Assembly: GCA_963695075.1 (NCBI GenBank)
Contig: CAVOFR010000007.1
Span: 2,136,183-2,200,182 of the forward strand
Length of the DNA stretch: 64,000 nucleotides
Direction: 5' to 3'
From: CAWCAL01 sp963695075
GTDB taxonomy: Bacteria > Actinomycetota > Acidimicrobiia > Acidimicrobiales > CAWCAL01
Of this stretch, positions 8,820 to 18,500 are shown piece after piece. Made by a program: the position numbers and the translations under genes. Below the pieces are notes generated by a model, which was not told the origin of the DNA, did no database searches, and saw only the letters and a program-made list of their open reading frames with translations. How positions within the stretch are numbered: position 1 is the stretch's first letter; each line of letters starts with the position of its first letter.

Positions 8820-9589
8820 AGCATCTCCTTTCCCGGCGGTCCCGCCCCGGGCACCTGCGGCATGTTGGGCGTGTCCGGTGGACCTGGTCCAGCGGGCGTG
8901 CTGCCAGCGGGCGGGGGTGCGCCGCCCGGAGGAGGTGCGCCGCCCGGAGGAGGCTCCTGCACCATCGAGCTCGGGCTGGGTACGGCCCGCGGTGTGGAGA
9001 AGAGCAGCCCGATGAGTCCGAGGCCCGTGGCGGCCAGCCCGGCGATCCACGGGATCGTGCCGATCGGACTGCCGATCAGCTTGATCCACCCCGACCCCTG
9101 GCAGTCAGCGCCTCCGGCGGCCTTGAACGATCCGGTGGCCCTGACCAAGCCGGTCACGTCGACGGGGAAGACCCCGGACATGTCCTCGACCCCGGAGTTG
9201 GATCGGTTGTCCTGGCCGTTCGTGCCCGAGTCGGACAGGCCGGAGGCACCGGCGACGAGGAAGTCGATCCGCCACTTGTAGTCCTTCGCGGAATCGGTGG
9301 TGGCGCCGGCCCAGACGACCTTTCCCTGGGAGTCCATCTCGAACGGGTTGCCCTCGGTGCCGTTGTCGACCGAGCTGTTCGGGGGTACCTCGATGGAGTC
9401 GACCTCGATGCGGGCGGGATCGTCGGGGTCGACCCCGGCAGCGAGGGAGGTCGCCGATCCCGTGCAGTTGCCCTTGATGGTGGCGGCGCCGGCCGATGAC
9501 GCCCCGGTGACCAGGACGGTAGCGGCCAGAATCAGGGCCAGACCGGCGAGAGCACCTCGGCGGGCGGTGAGGGTGGACGAACGTGACAT
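8816..9589 (-). CDS. Secreted, C-terminally anchored envelope protein
   Basis: The 257-residue protein starts with a signal peptide (MSRSSTLTARRGALAGLALI, cleavage near GAA). An outer domain with two cysteines (KGNCTG and GADCQG) follows, then a membrane span (WIAGLAATGLGLIGLLF, about residues 181-200) and a proline-glycine-rich tail with PPPGGAP repeats. It is co-transcribed with the small membrane protein downstream. No enzymatic motif is seen. The upstream in-frame extension lacks signal-peptide features, so the ATG at 9587-9589 is taken as the start. Confidence 0.75.
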   Translation of the reverse strand: MSRSSTLTARRGALAGLALILAATVLVTGASSAGAATIKGNCTGSATSLAAGVDPDDPARIEVDSIEVPPNSSVDNGTEGNPFEMDSQGKVVWAGATTDSAKDYKWRIDFLVAGASGLSDSGTNGQDNRSNSGVEDMSGVFPVDVTGLVRATGSFKAAGGADCQGSGWIKLIGSPIGTIPWIAGLAATGLGLIGLLFSTPRAVPSPSSMVQEPPPGGAPPPGGAPPPAGSTPAGPGPPDTPNMPQVPGAGPPGKEML

Positions 9590-9783
9590 GACGAACAACC
9601 CCTGTCGTCGGTTCGGCGAGAGCGACCCGAGCCCCGAGAGCGCGACGGGCAACCCGAGGCTGACCATAGACGTCCCGGGAGTTCAGGAGGCGGAACGGAG
9701 CGAAGCTCGGGTTCGCGAGCTCCAAGCCTCCGCGAAGCGGAGGCGCTGGCCCCCGGCGCGACGCGCCTGACGGAGGGGTCCCG

Positions 9784-9789
9784 TAGGCT
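9784..9789 (+). promoter_or_regulatory. -10 element before amidase
   Basis: TAGGCT lies seven bases before the amidase ATG and no Shine-Dalgarno sequence is present, which fits a leaderless transcript. Confidence 0.35.
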
Positions 9790-9796
9790 CCGCGGC

Positions 9797-11194
9797 ATGG
9801 ACTTCCGAGATCACACCGTCGCCGAGCTCGCGGCCGCCGTCAGATCTGGCGCCAGGCCCGCGGTGGAGCTCACTGAGCTCGCTCTCGCTCGCATCGATCA
9901 GCTGAATCCGACTCTCAACGCGTTCGTGGCGGTCGACCCCGACCGGGCCCTCTCGGCTGCGGTCCGCCTCGACGAGCGGATCACCGCCGGGGAGGATGTC
10001 GGCCCGCTGGCGGGCATGCCGATCGGGGTGAAGGACCTCGAAGACGTCGAGGGGTACACGACCACCCACGGGTCGGCGATCCATGCCCACGATCCGCCCG
10101 CGACCAGGGACTCGCTCCTGGTCGAACGGCTGGAGGCCGCGGGCTGCGTCGTGGTCGGCAAGACCAACACGCCCGAGTTCGGTTTCAAGGGGGACACGAC
10201 GAATCCGACGTTCGGACCGACCCGCAACCCCTGGAACCCCGACCGCTCACCGGGCGGATCCTCGGGCGGCACCGGTGCCGCCCTGGCCTCGGGGATGGTG
10301 CCGCTCGGTACCGGATCCGACGGCGGCGGCTCAATCCGGATCCCGGGATCGTTGTGCGGCCTCTCGACGTTCAAGCCATCGCTCGGACGGGTACCGACCC
10401 GGACCGCCCCGGGTTGGCTCGACCTGTCCGTGGCCGGCCCCATGGCCACGCGCACCCGGGACACCGCCCTCGCCCTCGACGCCGTCGTGGGTCCACACGA
10501 CGGCGATCGGGCGTCGCTGCCCGCACCGACCCGGCCATGGGTGGACGGGGTCGATGCCGCGGGACTCCCGCGCCGAGTGGCCTGGTCTCCCACGCTGGGA
10601 TACGGAACCGTCGACGGTGAGATCGCTCGGGTGTGCGCCGACGCGGTGGCGACCCTGGCCGATGCGGGGGTCGAGGTCGTCGAGATCGACGACGTGTTCG
10701 ATGCCGACCCGGGTATCGAGTGGGCCAGGATCGCCGCGCTCTGCAATCTGCGGTCGTTGCGGGATGTCCGAGAGACCGATCGCTGGGAGTCGGTCGATTC
10801 CGAGCTCCGTGAGCTCATCTCACTGATCGAGTCGATGACCGAACCGATCGATCTGATCGCCGCCGAGGACGCCGGGTTCGAGCTTCGCCGGAGACTGGCG
10901 ACGGCACTCGGAGGTTTCGACGTGCTCCTGTGCCCGACCGTGGCGGGTCAGACCGGGTTGAGCGGCGAGTTCGGCACGCTCGACGGAGCGCCGAACGGCA
11001 ACTGGGTGCAGTTCACCTATCCATTCAACATGACCCGGAATCCCGCCGGGTCTGTCATGGCCGGGCTGACCGTGGACGGCATGCCGGTCGGTCTTCAGGT
11101 CGTGGGCCCCCACCTCGCCGATGCCGAGGTACTCGCCGCGATGGCGGGATTCGAGACGACGTTGGCCATCGACCACCGGGCGCAGGTGGACTGA
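9797..11194 (+). CDS. Amidase (amidase-signature family)
   Basis: This 465-residue enzyme hydrolyses a C-N amide bond through the Ser-cisSer-Lys triad. The triad is readable: Lys79 in PIGVKD, cis-Ser155 in GGSSGG and the nucleophile Ser179 in SDGGGSIRIP. The 24-residue spacing between the serines matches the family. No GatB or GatC gene is nearby, so it is probably a stand-alone amidase rather than GatA. The substrate cannot be told. Confidence 0.9.
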   Translation: MDFRDHTVAELAAAVRSGARPAVELTELALARIDQLNPTLNAFVAVDPDRALSAAVRLDERITAGEDVGPLAGMPIGVKDLEDVEGYTTTHGSAIHAHDPPATRDSLLVERLEAAGCVVVGKTNTPEFGFKGDTTNPTFGPTRNPWNPDRSPGGSSGGTGAALASGMVPLGTGSDGGGSIRIPGSLCGLSTFKPSLGRVPTRTAPGWLDLSVAGPMATRTRDTALALDAVVGPHDGDRASLPAPTRPWVDGVDAAGLPRRVAWSPTLGYGTVDGEIARVCADAVATLADAGVEVVEIDDVFDADPGIEWARIAALCNLRSLRDVRETDRWESVDSELRELISLIESMTEPIDLIAAEDAGFELRRRLATALGGFDVLLCPTVAGQTGLSGEFGTLDGAPNGNWVQFTYPFNMTRNPAGSVMAGLTVDGMPVGLQVVGPHLADAEVLAAMAGFETTLAIDHRAQVD

Positions 11195-11272
11195 CGGGCG
11201 GGTCCCTGATCCCCGGCTGGGCCATCTCCGGCGCAGGGCTCACAACCGGACGGCTCGCGCCGATGGTCCGGG

Positions 11273-11443
11273 GTGAGTTCTCTTCGCCCGATCGACGTCA
11301 AGCGCCGACCCGAGGTGGTCGTCCGCCTCCATTGCCACGAGTGTCAGGTCGCATGGTCGGGCACGCGGAACTCGACCTGTTGGGTCTGCGACGGGCCCGG
11401 TCGTACGCACGAAGCGTCGATCGTTTCGCGTCGGACCCGCTGA
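11273..11443 (+). CDS. 56-residue zinc-ribbon protein
   Basis: A short GTG-initiated frame encodes VSSLRPIDVK, then CHECQVAWSG and CWVCDGPGRT. The two CxxC pairs, 15 residues apart, form a compact zinc ribbon with an aromatic residue after each pair. It fills the gap between amidase and SDR, both on the same strand. No clear Shine-Dalgarno sequence is seen and the exact start is uncertain. No named family is recognised. Confidence 0.6.
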   Translation: MSSLRPIDVKRRPEVVVRLHCHECQVAWSGTRNSTCWVCDGPGRTHEASIVSRRTR

Positions 11444-11501
11444 CCGACCACATCCCCGGACGAGCTTCATACTCGGCGCCCCACTTGTAGGATCGCTGCT
11501 C

Positions 11502-12275
11502 ATGCAGTGGCAACGAGCAATGGTCACGGGATCCTCGTCGGGCATCGGTGAGGCGATCGCCCGGCGGCTGGCGACCGAGGGCACCGACCTCGTGGTCGTG
11601 GCTCGCCGCCGCGATCGGCTGGAGGCGCTGGCGGCCGAACTGCCGGTCGACGTCGAGGTGGTCGTGGCCGACCTGGCCGATCCCGACCAGCGGGCCGAGG
11701 CCGAGGGGAGACTGGTGGCTGACGTACGTCCCATCGACCTGTTGGTCGCGAACGCGGGCATCTCGTGGATCGGCCGGATCCTCGAGGCCGATATCGAGAG
11801 CGCTGACACGATGATCCGCCTCAACGTGCTGGCCTTGTCCCGGATGGTCCACCTGGCCCTGCCCCGGATGGTGGAAGCCGGTCGCGGTGGGATCCTGCTC
11901 ACTTCGTCGACCGCTTCGTTCCAGCCCACGCCGTTCAGCGCCAACTACTGCGCCACGAAGGCGTTCGTGACCAGCTTCGCCGAAGCCGTGCACGCCGAGG
12001 TCGAGGGCACGGGGGTGCACATCAGTGCCCTCTGTCCCGGGCCGACCCGCACCGAGATCGAGATCGCCAGCGCGTTGGAGGCGAACGTCCCCGACTTCCT
12101 CTATTCCGACGCGGACTCGGTCGCCCGCGCCGGGCTGGCCGGTGTCGCCTCGAACAAGGCGATCGTCGTGCCGGGCGCGATGAACAAGGTCGGAGCCGCT
12201 TCGTCGCGGTTCTTTCCCCGGTCGGTCATCCGGCGAACGGTCAAGACGGTCTACAAGCGGCTTCTCTCGACCTGA
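11502..12275 (+). CDS. Short-chain dehydrogenase/reductase
   Basis: This 257-residue SDR has the classical cofactor motif TGSSSGIG (residues 9-16), NAG at 84-86, and the active site Ser135/136 with Tyr149 and Lys153 (YCATK). A -10-like TAGGAT lies eight bases before the ATG. It sits 16 bp before the glycerol-3-phosphate dehydrogenase-like trio and is probably co-transcribed with it. Acyl/alkyl-DHAP reductases of eukaryotes are SDRs, so a role in ether-lipid or glycerolipid synthesis is possible but not shown. Confidence 0.88.
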   Translation: MQWQRAMVTGSSSGIGEAIARRLATEGTDLVVVARRRDRLEALAAELPVDVEVVVADLADPDQRAEAEGRLVADVRPIDLLVANAGISWIGRILEADIESADTMIRLNVLALSRMVHLALPRMVEAGRGGILLTSSTASFQPTPFSANYCATKAFVTSFAEAVHAEVEGTGVHISALCPGPTRTEIEIASALEANVPDFLYSDADSVARAGLAGVASNKAIVVPGAMNKVGAASSRFFPRSVIRRTVKTVYKRLLST

Positions 12276-12291
12276 CGTCGCTTCCGCCTCG

Positions 12292-13755
12292 ATGACCAGA
12301 ACCCACCATCACGAGTTCGACGTCGCCATCATCGGCGGTGGTGTGGTCGGTTGTGCGATCGCTCGTCAACTGTCGCGTTTCGATCTCGAGGTCGGGCTCC
12401 TGGAGAAGGAGGCCGACGTCGGCTTCGGTACCTCCAAAGCCAACAGCGGGATCATCCACGGTGGTCATCACTCGGCGTCGGGAACGCTGAAGGGGTCGCT
12501 CGAATGGTCGGGCAACCAGATGTGGGGTCCGCTGGCCGAAGAGCTCGGGATCGGCTTCACCCGCATCGGCGATCTCACGCTCGCGTTCGATCCCGACGAG
12601 ATCGAGACGCTGGAGCGGCTGCTCGCCCAGGCCCGGGAGCGCGGCATCCCGGGGGTCGAGCTGTGGAGCGCCGAGCGACTCCGGCGCGAGGAACCGAACG
12701 TCAACCCGGAAGTGCTCGCCGCACTCCACGGACCGACGACTGCGGTCGTCAACCCCTACGAAGCGTGCTTCGCCCTGGTACAGGACGCGGCAGCGAACGG
12801 CGTCACCGTGCTGCTCGACGCGCCGGCCACAGCGATCGATGTCGACGACGGAGGACTCGCTGTCGCGACCCCGGCAGGCATCGTCCATGCCGGCTTCGTC
12901 GTGAACGCCGCCGGGCTCCAGGCCGATCGCATCGAGGCCATGGTCGGGCTCCACACGTTCGAGATGATCGCCCGGAAGGGCGAGGAGTACCTCCTCGACA
13001 AGCGGTTGCGCGGACTGGTCACCCGGATCATCTTCCCGTGTCCCACACCGACGTCGAAGGGGATTCTGGTCATCCCGACCTTCGACGGCACCCTGATGGT
13101 CGGGCCGACGGCCGATGAGGTCGATGACCGCGAGGACACCACCACGACCAGCGCGGGAGCCGAGCAGGTGTTCGCTGCGGTGCAGCGGTCGGTACCCGGC
13201 ATCTCGGCGGGCGACTGCATCGCCGAGTTCGCCGGTGTCCGCGCCGCATCCGCCACGGGTGACTTCGTCATCGGACCGACCTCGGTCCCCGGATTCATCA
13301 ACGTGGCGGGCATCCAGTCGCCCGGCCTCACAGCCGCACCGGCGATCGCCGAGCTGGTGACCGGCATGCTCGGCGATGCGGGTTTGGGACTCACGCCGCG
13401 CGATTCGCTGGTGCGTCCGCCACACCGACCGCCCCCGATCCGGGACGCCGATCGGGAGACCCAGACGGCCCTGGCCGAGGCGGATCCGAGCTTCGGTCGC
13501 GTGATCTGCCGCTGCGAGCTCGTGACCGAGGGCGAGATCGTCGATGCCGTCGGGCGGGGTGGTGCCAGCCTCGACGGTGTCAAGTTCCGGACCCGGGCCG
13601 GCATGGGCCGGTGCCAGGGTGGCTTCTGCACGTGGCGGGTCATGCATCTCCTCTCCTCTGAACTGGACATCCCGATGAGTGCGGTGACCAAGAGAGGTGG
13701 CAACTCCTGGTTCGTCATCGACCCGGAGCCGCCGGCCGCCGAGGTTGCCCCATGA
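12292..13755 (+). CDS. GlpA-like FAD/[2Fe-2S] glycerol-3-phosphate dehydrogenase subunit
   Basis: The 487-residue protein has an N-terminal FAD fold (IIGGGVVGCAIARQL) with the DAO-family KANSGIIHGG loop. Its C-terminal BFD-like domain has Cys406, Cys408, Cys441 and Cys446, which would hold a [2Fe-2S] cluster. This layout matches the GlpA/anaerobic glycerol-3-phosphate dehydrogenase family; L-2-hydroxyglutarate oxidase is the main alternative. It overlaps the next gene by 4 bp. With the following flavoprotein and DUF1667 protein it forms a three-gene set also known from Thermotoga and clostridia. Confidence 0.85.
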   Translation: MTRTHHHEFDVAIIGGGVVGCAIARQLSRFDLEVGLLEKEADVGFGTSKANSGIIHGGHHSASGTLKGSLEWSGNQMWGPLAEELGIGFTRIGDLTLAFDPDEIETLERLLAQARERGIPGVELWSAERLRREEPNVNPEVLAALHGPTTAVVNPYEACFALVQDAAANGVTVLLDAPATAIDVDDGGLAVATPAGIVHAGFVVNAAGLQADRIEAMVGLHTFEMIARKGEEYLLDKRLRGLVTRIIFPCPTPTSKGILVIPTFDGTLMVGPTADEVDDREDTTTTSAGAEQVFAAVQRSVPGISAGDCIAEFAGVRAASATGDFVIGPTSVPGFINVAGIQSPGLTAAPAIAELVTGMLGDAGLGLTPRDSLVRPPHRPPPIRDADRETQTALAEADPSFGRVICRCELVTEGEIVDAVGRGGASLDGVKFRTRAGMGRCQGGFCTWRVMHLLSSELDIPMSAVTKRGGNSWFVIDPEPPAAEVAP

Positions 13756-15026
13756 TCGGGTCGCACCTCGGGCAGCTGCGATCGCGCTACGACGTCGCCG
13801 TCGTCGGCGCCGGGCCGGCCGGCATCGCCGCGGCGCAGGGGGCGCTCGAGCAAGGGGCCGGTCCGGTCCTGCTGATCGATCGCGAGAGCGAGACCGGCGG
13901 CATCCTCAACCAGTGCATCCACACCGGGTTCGGTCTGCACACCTTCGGTGAGGAGCTGACCGGTCCCGAGTTCGCCCAGAGGTCCTTCGAGCAACTCCTC
14001 GACCACGACCTCGACGTCCTCACCGAGTCGTTCGTACTCGGCATGGACGACGAAGGTATCGCAGTGATGTCGGCCCGGTTCGGCCGCCGGAGCGTCGAGA
14101 CGAAGGCCATCGTTCTGGCCAACGGAGCCCGCGAGCGGACCCGGGGCGCGATTCGGATACCCGGCTCGCGGCCGTCCGGGGTCATGACCGCCGGTCTGGC
14201 CCAGAAGTTCGTCAACGGGTTCGGGCTGCATCCGGGTCGGCGAGTCGTCATCCTGGGCTCGGGCGACATCGGGCTGATCATGGCCCGGAGACTCAGTCTC
14301 GAGAGGATCGAAGTCGTCGGAGTCTTCGAGCTGATGCCCTACGCCAGCGGGCTGAGCCGCAACATCGTCCAGTGTCTCCACGACTTCGACATCCCGCTCC
14401 ACCTGTCGACCACCGTGGTGGGGATCCACGGTGGGGACCGCGTCGACGGCGTGACGGTGGCCCCGGTCGACGAACAGCTCCGTCCCGTCATGGAGCAGGC
14501 CCGCCATGTTCCCTGCGACACCGTCCTGCTGTCGATCGGTCTGATCCCCGAGAGCGAGCTGGCCCGCAAGCTGGGCGCGGACATCGATCCGGTCACGCGG
14601 GGACCCGTCGTGGCGAGCACGATGGAGACGTCGCGGCCCGGCCTCTTCGCCGCGGGCAACGGGGTGCACATCCACGACCTGGTCGACTACGTGGTCCTCG
14701 AAGCGCAGCGGGCCGGCCGCGGCGCCGTTCAGCACGTGACGGGAAAGCGGGTGCCGGCCGACAACGTCAAGCTGGTTCCGGGCGAGAATGTCGCCTACTG
14801 CGTCCCGCACACGATCTCGACGGACCGTGAGCACACGGTCTACCTTCGGGTCCGACGCCCGCTGGACAAGAGCTGGATCCGACTCGGTGAGGTCTACGAG
14901 CGGCGGCTCCGCTACGTCGTACCGGCCGAGATGGTGTCACTGAAGGTGCGGCCGAAGTTCCTGGAGGGCTTCCACGACGATGCTCTCAGAGTCGACGTCG
15001 TTCCCCGCGAGGAGGGGCAGCGGTGA
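13752..15026 (+). CDS. NAD(P)/FAD-dependent oxidoreductase of the GlpA-like set
   Basis: This 424-residue pyridine-nucleotide-disulfide-type flavoprotein has an N-terminal FAD motif (VVGAGPAGIAAAQ), a CIHTGFG segment, and a second Rossmann motif for NAD(P) (VILGSGDIGLIMARRL, about residue 160). It closes with an FAD-binding GLFAAGNGV segment. In homologous operons it passes electrons between the GlpA-like subunit and NAD(P) or another carrier. It is coupled on both sides by ATGA and GTGA overlaps. Confidence 0.85.
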   Translation: MIGSHLGQLRSRYDVAVVGAGPAGIAAAQGALEQGAGPVLLIDRESETGGILNQCIHTGFGLHTFGEELTGPEFAQRSFEQLLDHDLDVLTESFVLGMDDEGIAVMSARFGRRSVETKAIVLANGARERTRGAIRIPGSRPSGVMTAGLAQKFVNGFGLHPGRRVVILGSGDIGLIMARRLSLERIEVVGVFELMPYASGLSRNIVQCLHDFDIPLHLSTTVVGIHGGDRVDGVTVAPVDEQLRPVMEQARHVPCDTVLLSIGLIPESELARKLGADIDPVTRGPVVASTMETSRPGLFAAGNGVHIHDLVDYVVLEAQRAGRGAVQHVTGKRVPADNVKLVPGENVAYCVPHTISTDREHTVYLRVRRPLDKSWIRLGEVYERRLRYVVPAEMVSLKVRPKFLEGFHDDALRVDVVPREEGQR

Positions 15027-15430
15027 CGGACATGAGCGACCCCGACAACGAGATGACGAGATACCTCTGCATCGGATGCCCGCTGGGGTGTCGGCTCGAG
15101 TTGGAGGAGACGTCCGAGCACGAGATCGTCGAGGTACGCGGATTCAGCTGCAAGAAGGGTGAGGAGTTCGCGATCCAGGAGCACACCGATCCGCGACGGA
15201 TGGTGACGACGACGATCCCTTTGACCGGCGGGACCGTCCATCGGCTGCCGGTCCGCACGACCGGGTCCGTCCCGAAGGACGTGGTCATCCGGTTGTGCGA
15301 CGAGCTCCGAGGCGTCACCGCCGTCAGCCCGGTCGCGATGGGCGAGGTGGTAGTCCGCGACGCGCTCGGCACCGGAGTGGATGTGATCGCTTCGCGCGAC
15401 GTTCCGGTCGCCGACGGCGGTCCCGGCTGA
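15023..15430 (+). CDS. DUF1667 protein
   Basis: This 135-residue protein has the cysteine pattern of DUF1667: CIGCPLGC near residues 16-23 and FSCKKGEEFA after it, suggesting metal or Fe-S binding. DUF1667 genes typically follow GlpA-like and NADH-oxidase-like flavoproteins, exactly as here. The GTG start overlaps the preceding TGA. It is probably the small third subunit of the dehydrogenase complex. Confidence 0.88.
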   Translation: MTDMSDPDNEMTRYLCIGCPLGCRLELEETSEHEIVEVRGFSCKKGEEFAIQEHTDPRRMVTTTIPLTGGTVHRLPVRTTGSVPKDVVIRLCDELRGVTAVSPVAMGEVVVRDALGTGVDVIASRDVPVADGGPG

Positions 15431-15468
15431 CCTTCGGCGGGTGACAGGTCGGGGGATTCTTCCGCCGC

Positions 15469-15500
15469 TTGTTCTCGTGACGTGCGTCACCTGCCAGTAT
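15469..15500 (+). promoter_or_regulatory. Promoter with CRP/FNR-family-like operator before secreted Ig protein
   Basis: GTGA-N6-TCAC (15477-15490) is a symmetric site of the form bound by CRP/GlxR-type regulators. It sits between a possible -35 (TTGTTC, 15469-15474) and a possible -10 (CAGTAT, 15495-15500), although the 20-base spacer is long. The gene start is 44 bases downstream of the -10. Regulation by a CRP-family protein is inferred from the motif only. Confidence 0.4.
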
Positions 15501-15543
15501 GGTGGTGGCGAGGCCACGATTGTGGCGGGAATGGCGGAAAGAT

Positions 15544-18500
15544 ATGGCACGCGGCGGCGTAGCTACGTTGGCAGTCTCGGCTCTGCTCTTCGTCGGGGTG
15601 TTCCCGGCATCGATGCCGGCCGAGGGAGCACCTGGGGCTGGGGCGGCAGTCTCGGCCCAGCTGGTGCTGCCGGTCACCGAGACTTCGGGTTTCACCCCGG
15701 TGAGCCCGGATTCCTCGGGGATCACCTACCTACCGAATCGCGATCACCTGCTGATCAGCGACTCCGAAGTCAACGAGATGCCGATCTTCGCGAACGTGAA
15801 TCTCTGGGAGCTCACCTTGTCGAGAGGCCAGGAGGACACGGGGGTCACGCTCCCGCTGTCCGACGAGCCGACCGGACTGTCCTACAACCCGAACAACCAT
15901 CATCTGTATGTGTCGGACGACACGGGGACCAGGTCCGTGTACGACATCGACCCCGGTGCCGATGGTCGCTACGGGACCGGAGACGACATCGGCGTCCGGC
16001 TGCGCACGAGCCCCCTCGGATCCAGTGACCCGGAGGGCGTCGCCTACGACCCGGTCAGCGGCAACATCTTCATCGTCGACGGTGTCGGCGATGAGGTCTA
16101 TCAAGTGGACCCCGGCCCGGACGGGCTGTTCAACGACGTGGGCGACACACTGGTCGGCAGTTTCGACGTCGAGGTCCACGGTGCGATCGACCCGGAGGGC
16201 ATCGCCCACAATCCGTTCGACGACACCCTCCTCGTGCTCGATCGGAAATCGCACATGGTCTACGAGGTGACCAAGAGCGGCACACTCATCCGCACGATCG
16301 ACGTCGAAGCCGCCGACGCCAAGAAGGAAGCCGGCATCGTGCTGGCGCCGGCCAGCAATGGATCTGCTGCATGGAACATGTACATCGTCGCCCGAGGGAC
16401 CGACAACGACAGCAATCCCAACGAGAACGACGGTCGCCTCTACGAGATGTCGGTGGACTTCGGCTCGGCGGGGAGTGCGCCGGTGGCGGTGGATGATTCT
16501 GCTTCGACGGGTCAGGGCTCGCCGGTGATCGTGAACGTGGCGGGCAACGACGGCGACGTGGACGGGAACCTGGTTCCGGGTTCGGCGGCGCCGACGACCG
16601 GTCCGTCATCGGGTGCGGCGGTGGGCAACGCGAACGGGACGATCACCTATACGCCGACCCCGGGGTTCGTCGGTACCGACGATTTCGATTACGAGATCTG
16701 CGACACCACCGCGCTGTGCGACACAGCCACGGTCACGGTCACCGTGAGTTCGGGCAATGTTGCGCCGGTGGCGGTTGATGATGGGGCGGTGACGGCTGAG
16801 GGGGTGGCGGTCACGATAGATGTGGCGGCCAATGATGATGATGTCGATGGGGAGTTGGATCTGGGGTCGGTCACGACGGGGTGTGGGGCTTGTGTGGTTC
16901 CGGCGCATGGTGGGTTGGTGAACCATGGTGATGGCACGTTCGTGTATACGCCGGCGGTGGGGTTCAGTGGTACCGACGGTTTCGTCTACGAGATCTGCGA
17001 CACCGAGGGGGCCTGTGACACCGCCACGGTCACCATCACCGTGAGTTCGGCGACCGGCGAGGTGGCGTTTGTCCCGGTTGCTGATGCGCGGGTGTTGGAG
17101 GATGCTCCGGACACGAACTATGGGGGGATCTCCCAGCTGGATGTGGACAGCCCGGGAGAGGAGAGCTATGTGCGGTTTGGTGTGAGTGGTGTCGCCGGGT
17201 CGGTGCTGAGCGCCAGGTTGCGGATGTTCGTGGAGAATGGTTCGTCGGATGGGCCGTCGCTCTATGAGGCCGGTGGGGGTTGGACCGAGTCTGGGATCAC
17301 GTGGAACAACCGGCCTCCGGCGATCGGTGGCGCGGTGGCTGATATCGGTGTGACGCCGCGCGATACGTGGGTGGAGTACGACGTCACCGGCCACGTGACC
17401 GGTGATGCGGTCTATGACTTCGTGCTGAAGCCCGACAGCAGCAACGGTGTTCGCTTCAGCTCTCGCGAGACGAGTTTGCCGCCGGAGCTGGTGCTGGTCG
17501 TCTCGGGTAGTTCGGGCAATGTTGCACCGGTGGCGGTGGATGATTCTGCTTCGACGGGTCAGGGCTCGCCGGTGATCGTGAACGTGGCGGGCAACGACGG
17601 CGACGTGGACGGGAACCTGGTTCCGGGTTCGGCGGCGCCGACGACCGGTCCGTCATCGGGTGCGGCGGTGGGCAACGCGAACGGGACGATCACCTATACG
17701 CCGACCCCGGGGTTCGTCGGTACCGACGATTTCGATTACGAGATCTGCGACACCACCGCGCTGTGCGACACAGCCACGGTCACCATCACCGTGAGTTCGA
17801 CGAACTCCGCGCCGGTGGCGGTGGATGATTCTGCTTCGACGGGTCAGGGCTCGCCGGTGATCGTGAACGTGGCGGGCAACGACGGCGACGTGGACGGGAA
17901 CCTGGTTCCGGGTTCGGCGGCGCCGACGACCGGTCCGTCATCGGGTGCGGCGGTGGGCAACGCGAACGGGACGATCACCTATACGCCGACCCCGGGGTTC
18001 GTCGGTACCGACGATTTCGATTACGAGATCTGCGACACCACCGCGCTGTGCGACACAGCCACGGTCACGGTGACGGTGGGAACGAGCGGGCCGGTCCACT
18101 ACGTCTCATTCACGCAGAACGCGACGGTGCCGGGGATCTCGGGGACGGTGAGAGACGAGGACGTCGCCGCCTATGACGTCGCGACGGACTCGTGGCATAT
18201 GTTCTTCGATGCCTCGGACGTCGGGATAGGGACCAGTGATCTCGATGCGTTCCATGTCCGTGACGATGGGTCGATGCTGATGTCCTTCAGTAGCGACGGC
18301 TTGGCGATTCCCGGCCTGACCGGGGGTCCCTCCGGGCTGCTGATCGACGACTCGGATGTCATCCTGTTCACGCCGACGTCCGTGGGGGCCACCACGACCG
18401 GAAGCTTCTCGTTCTATTTCGACGGAAGTGACGTGGATCTGACTTCCAGCGGTGAGGACATCGACGGGTTGTACGAGTTCGACGACGGGTCGTTGGGGAT

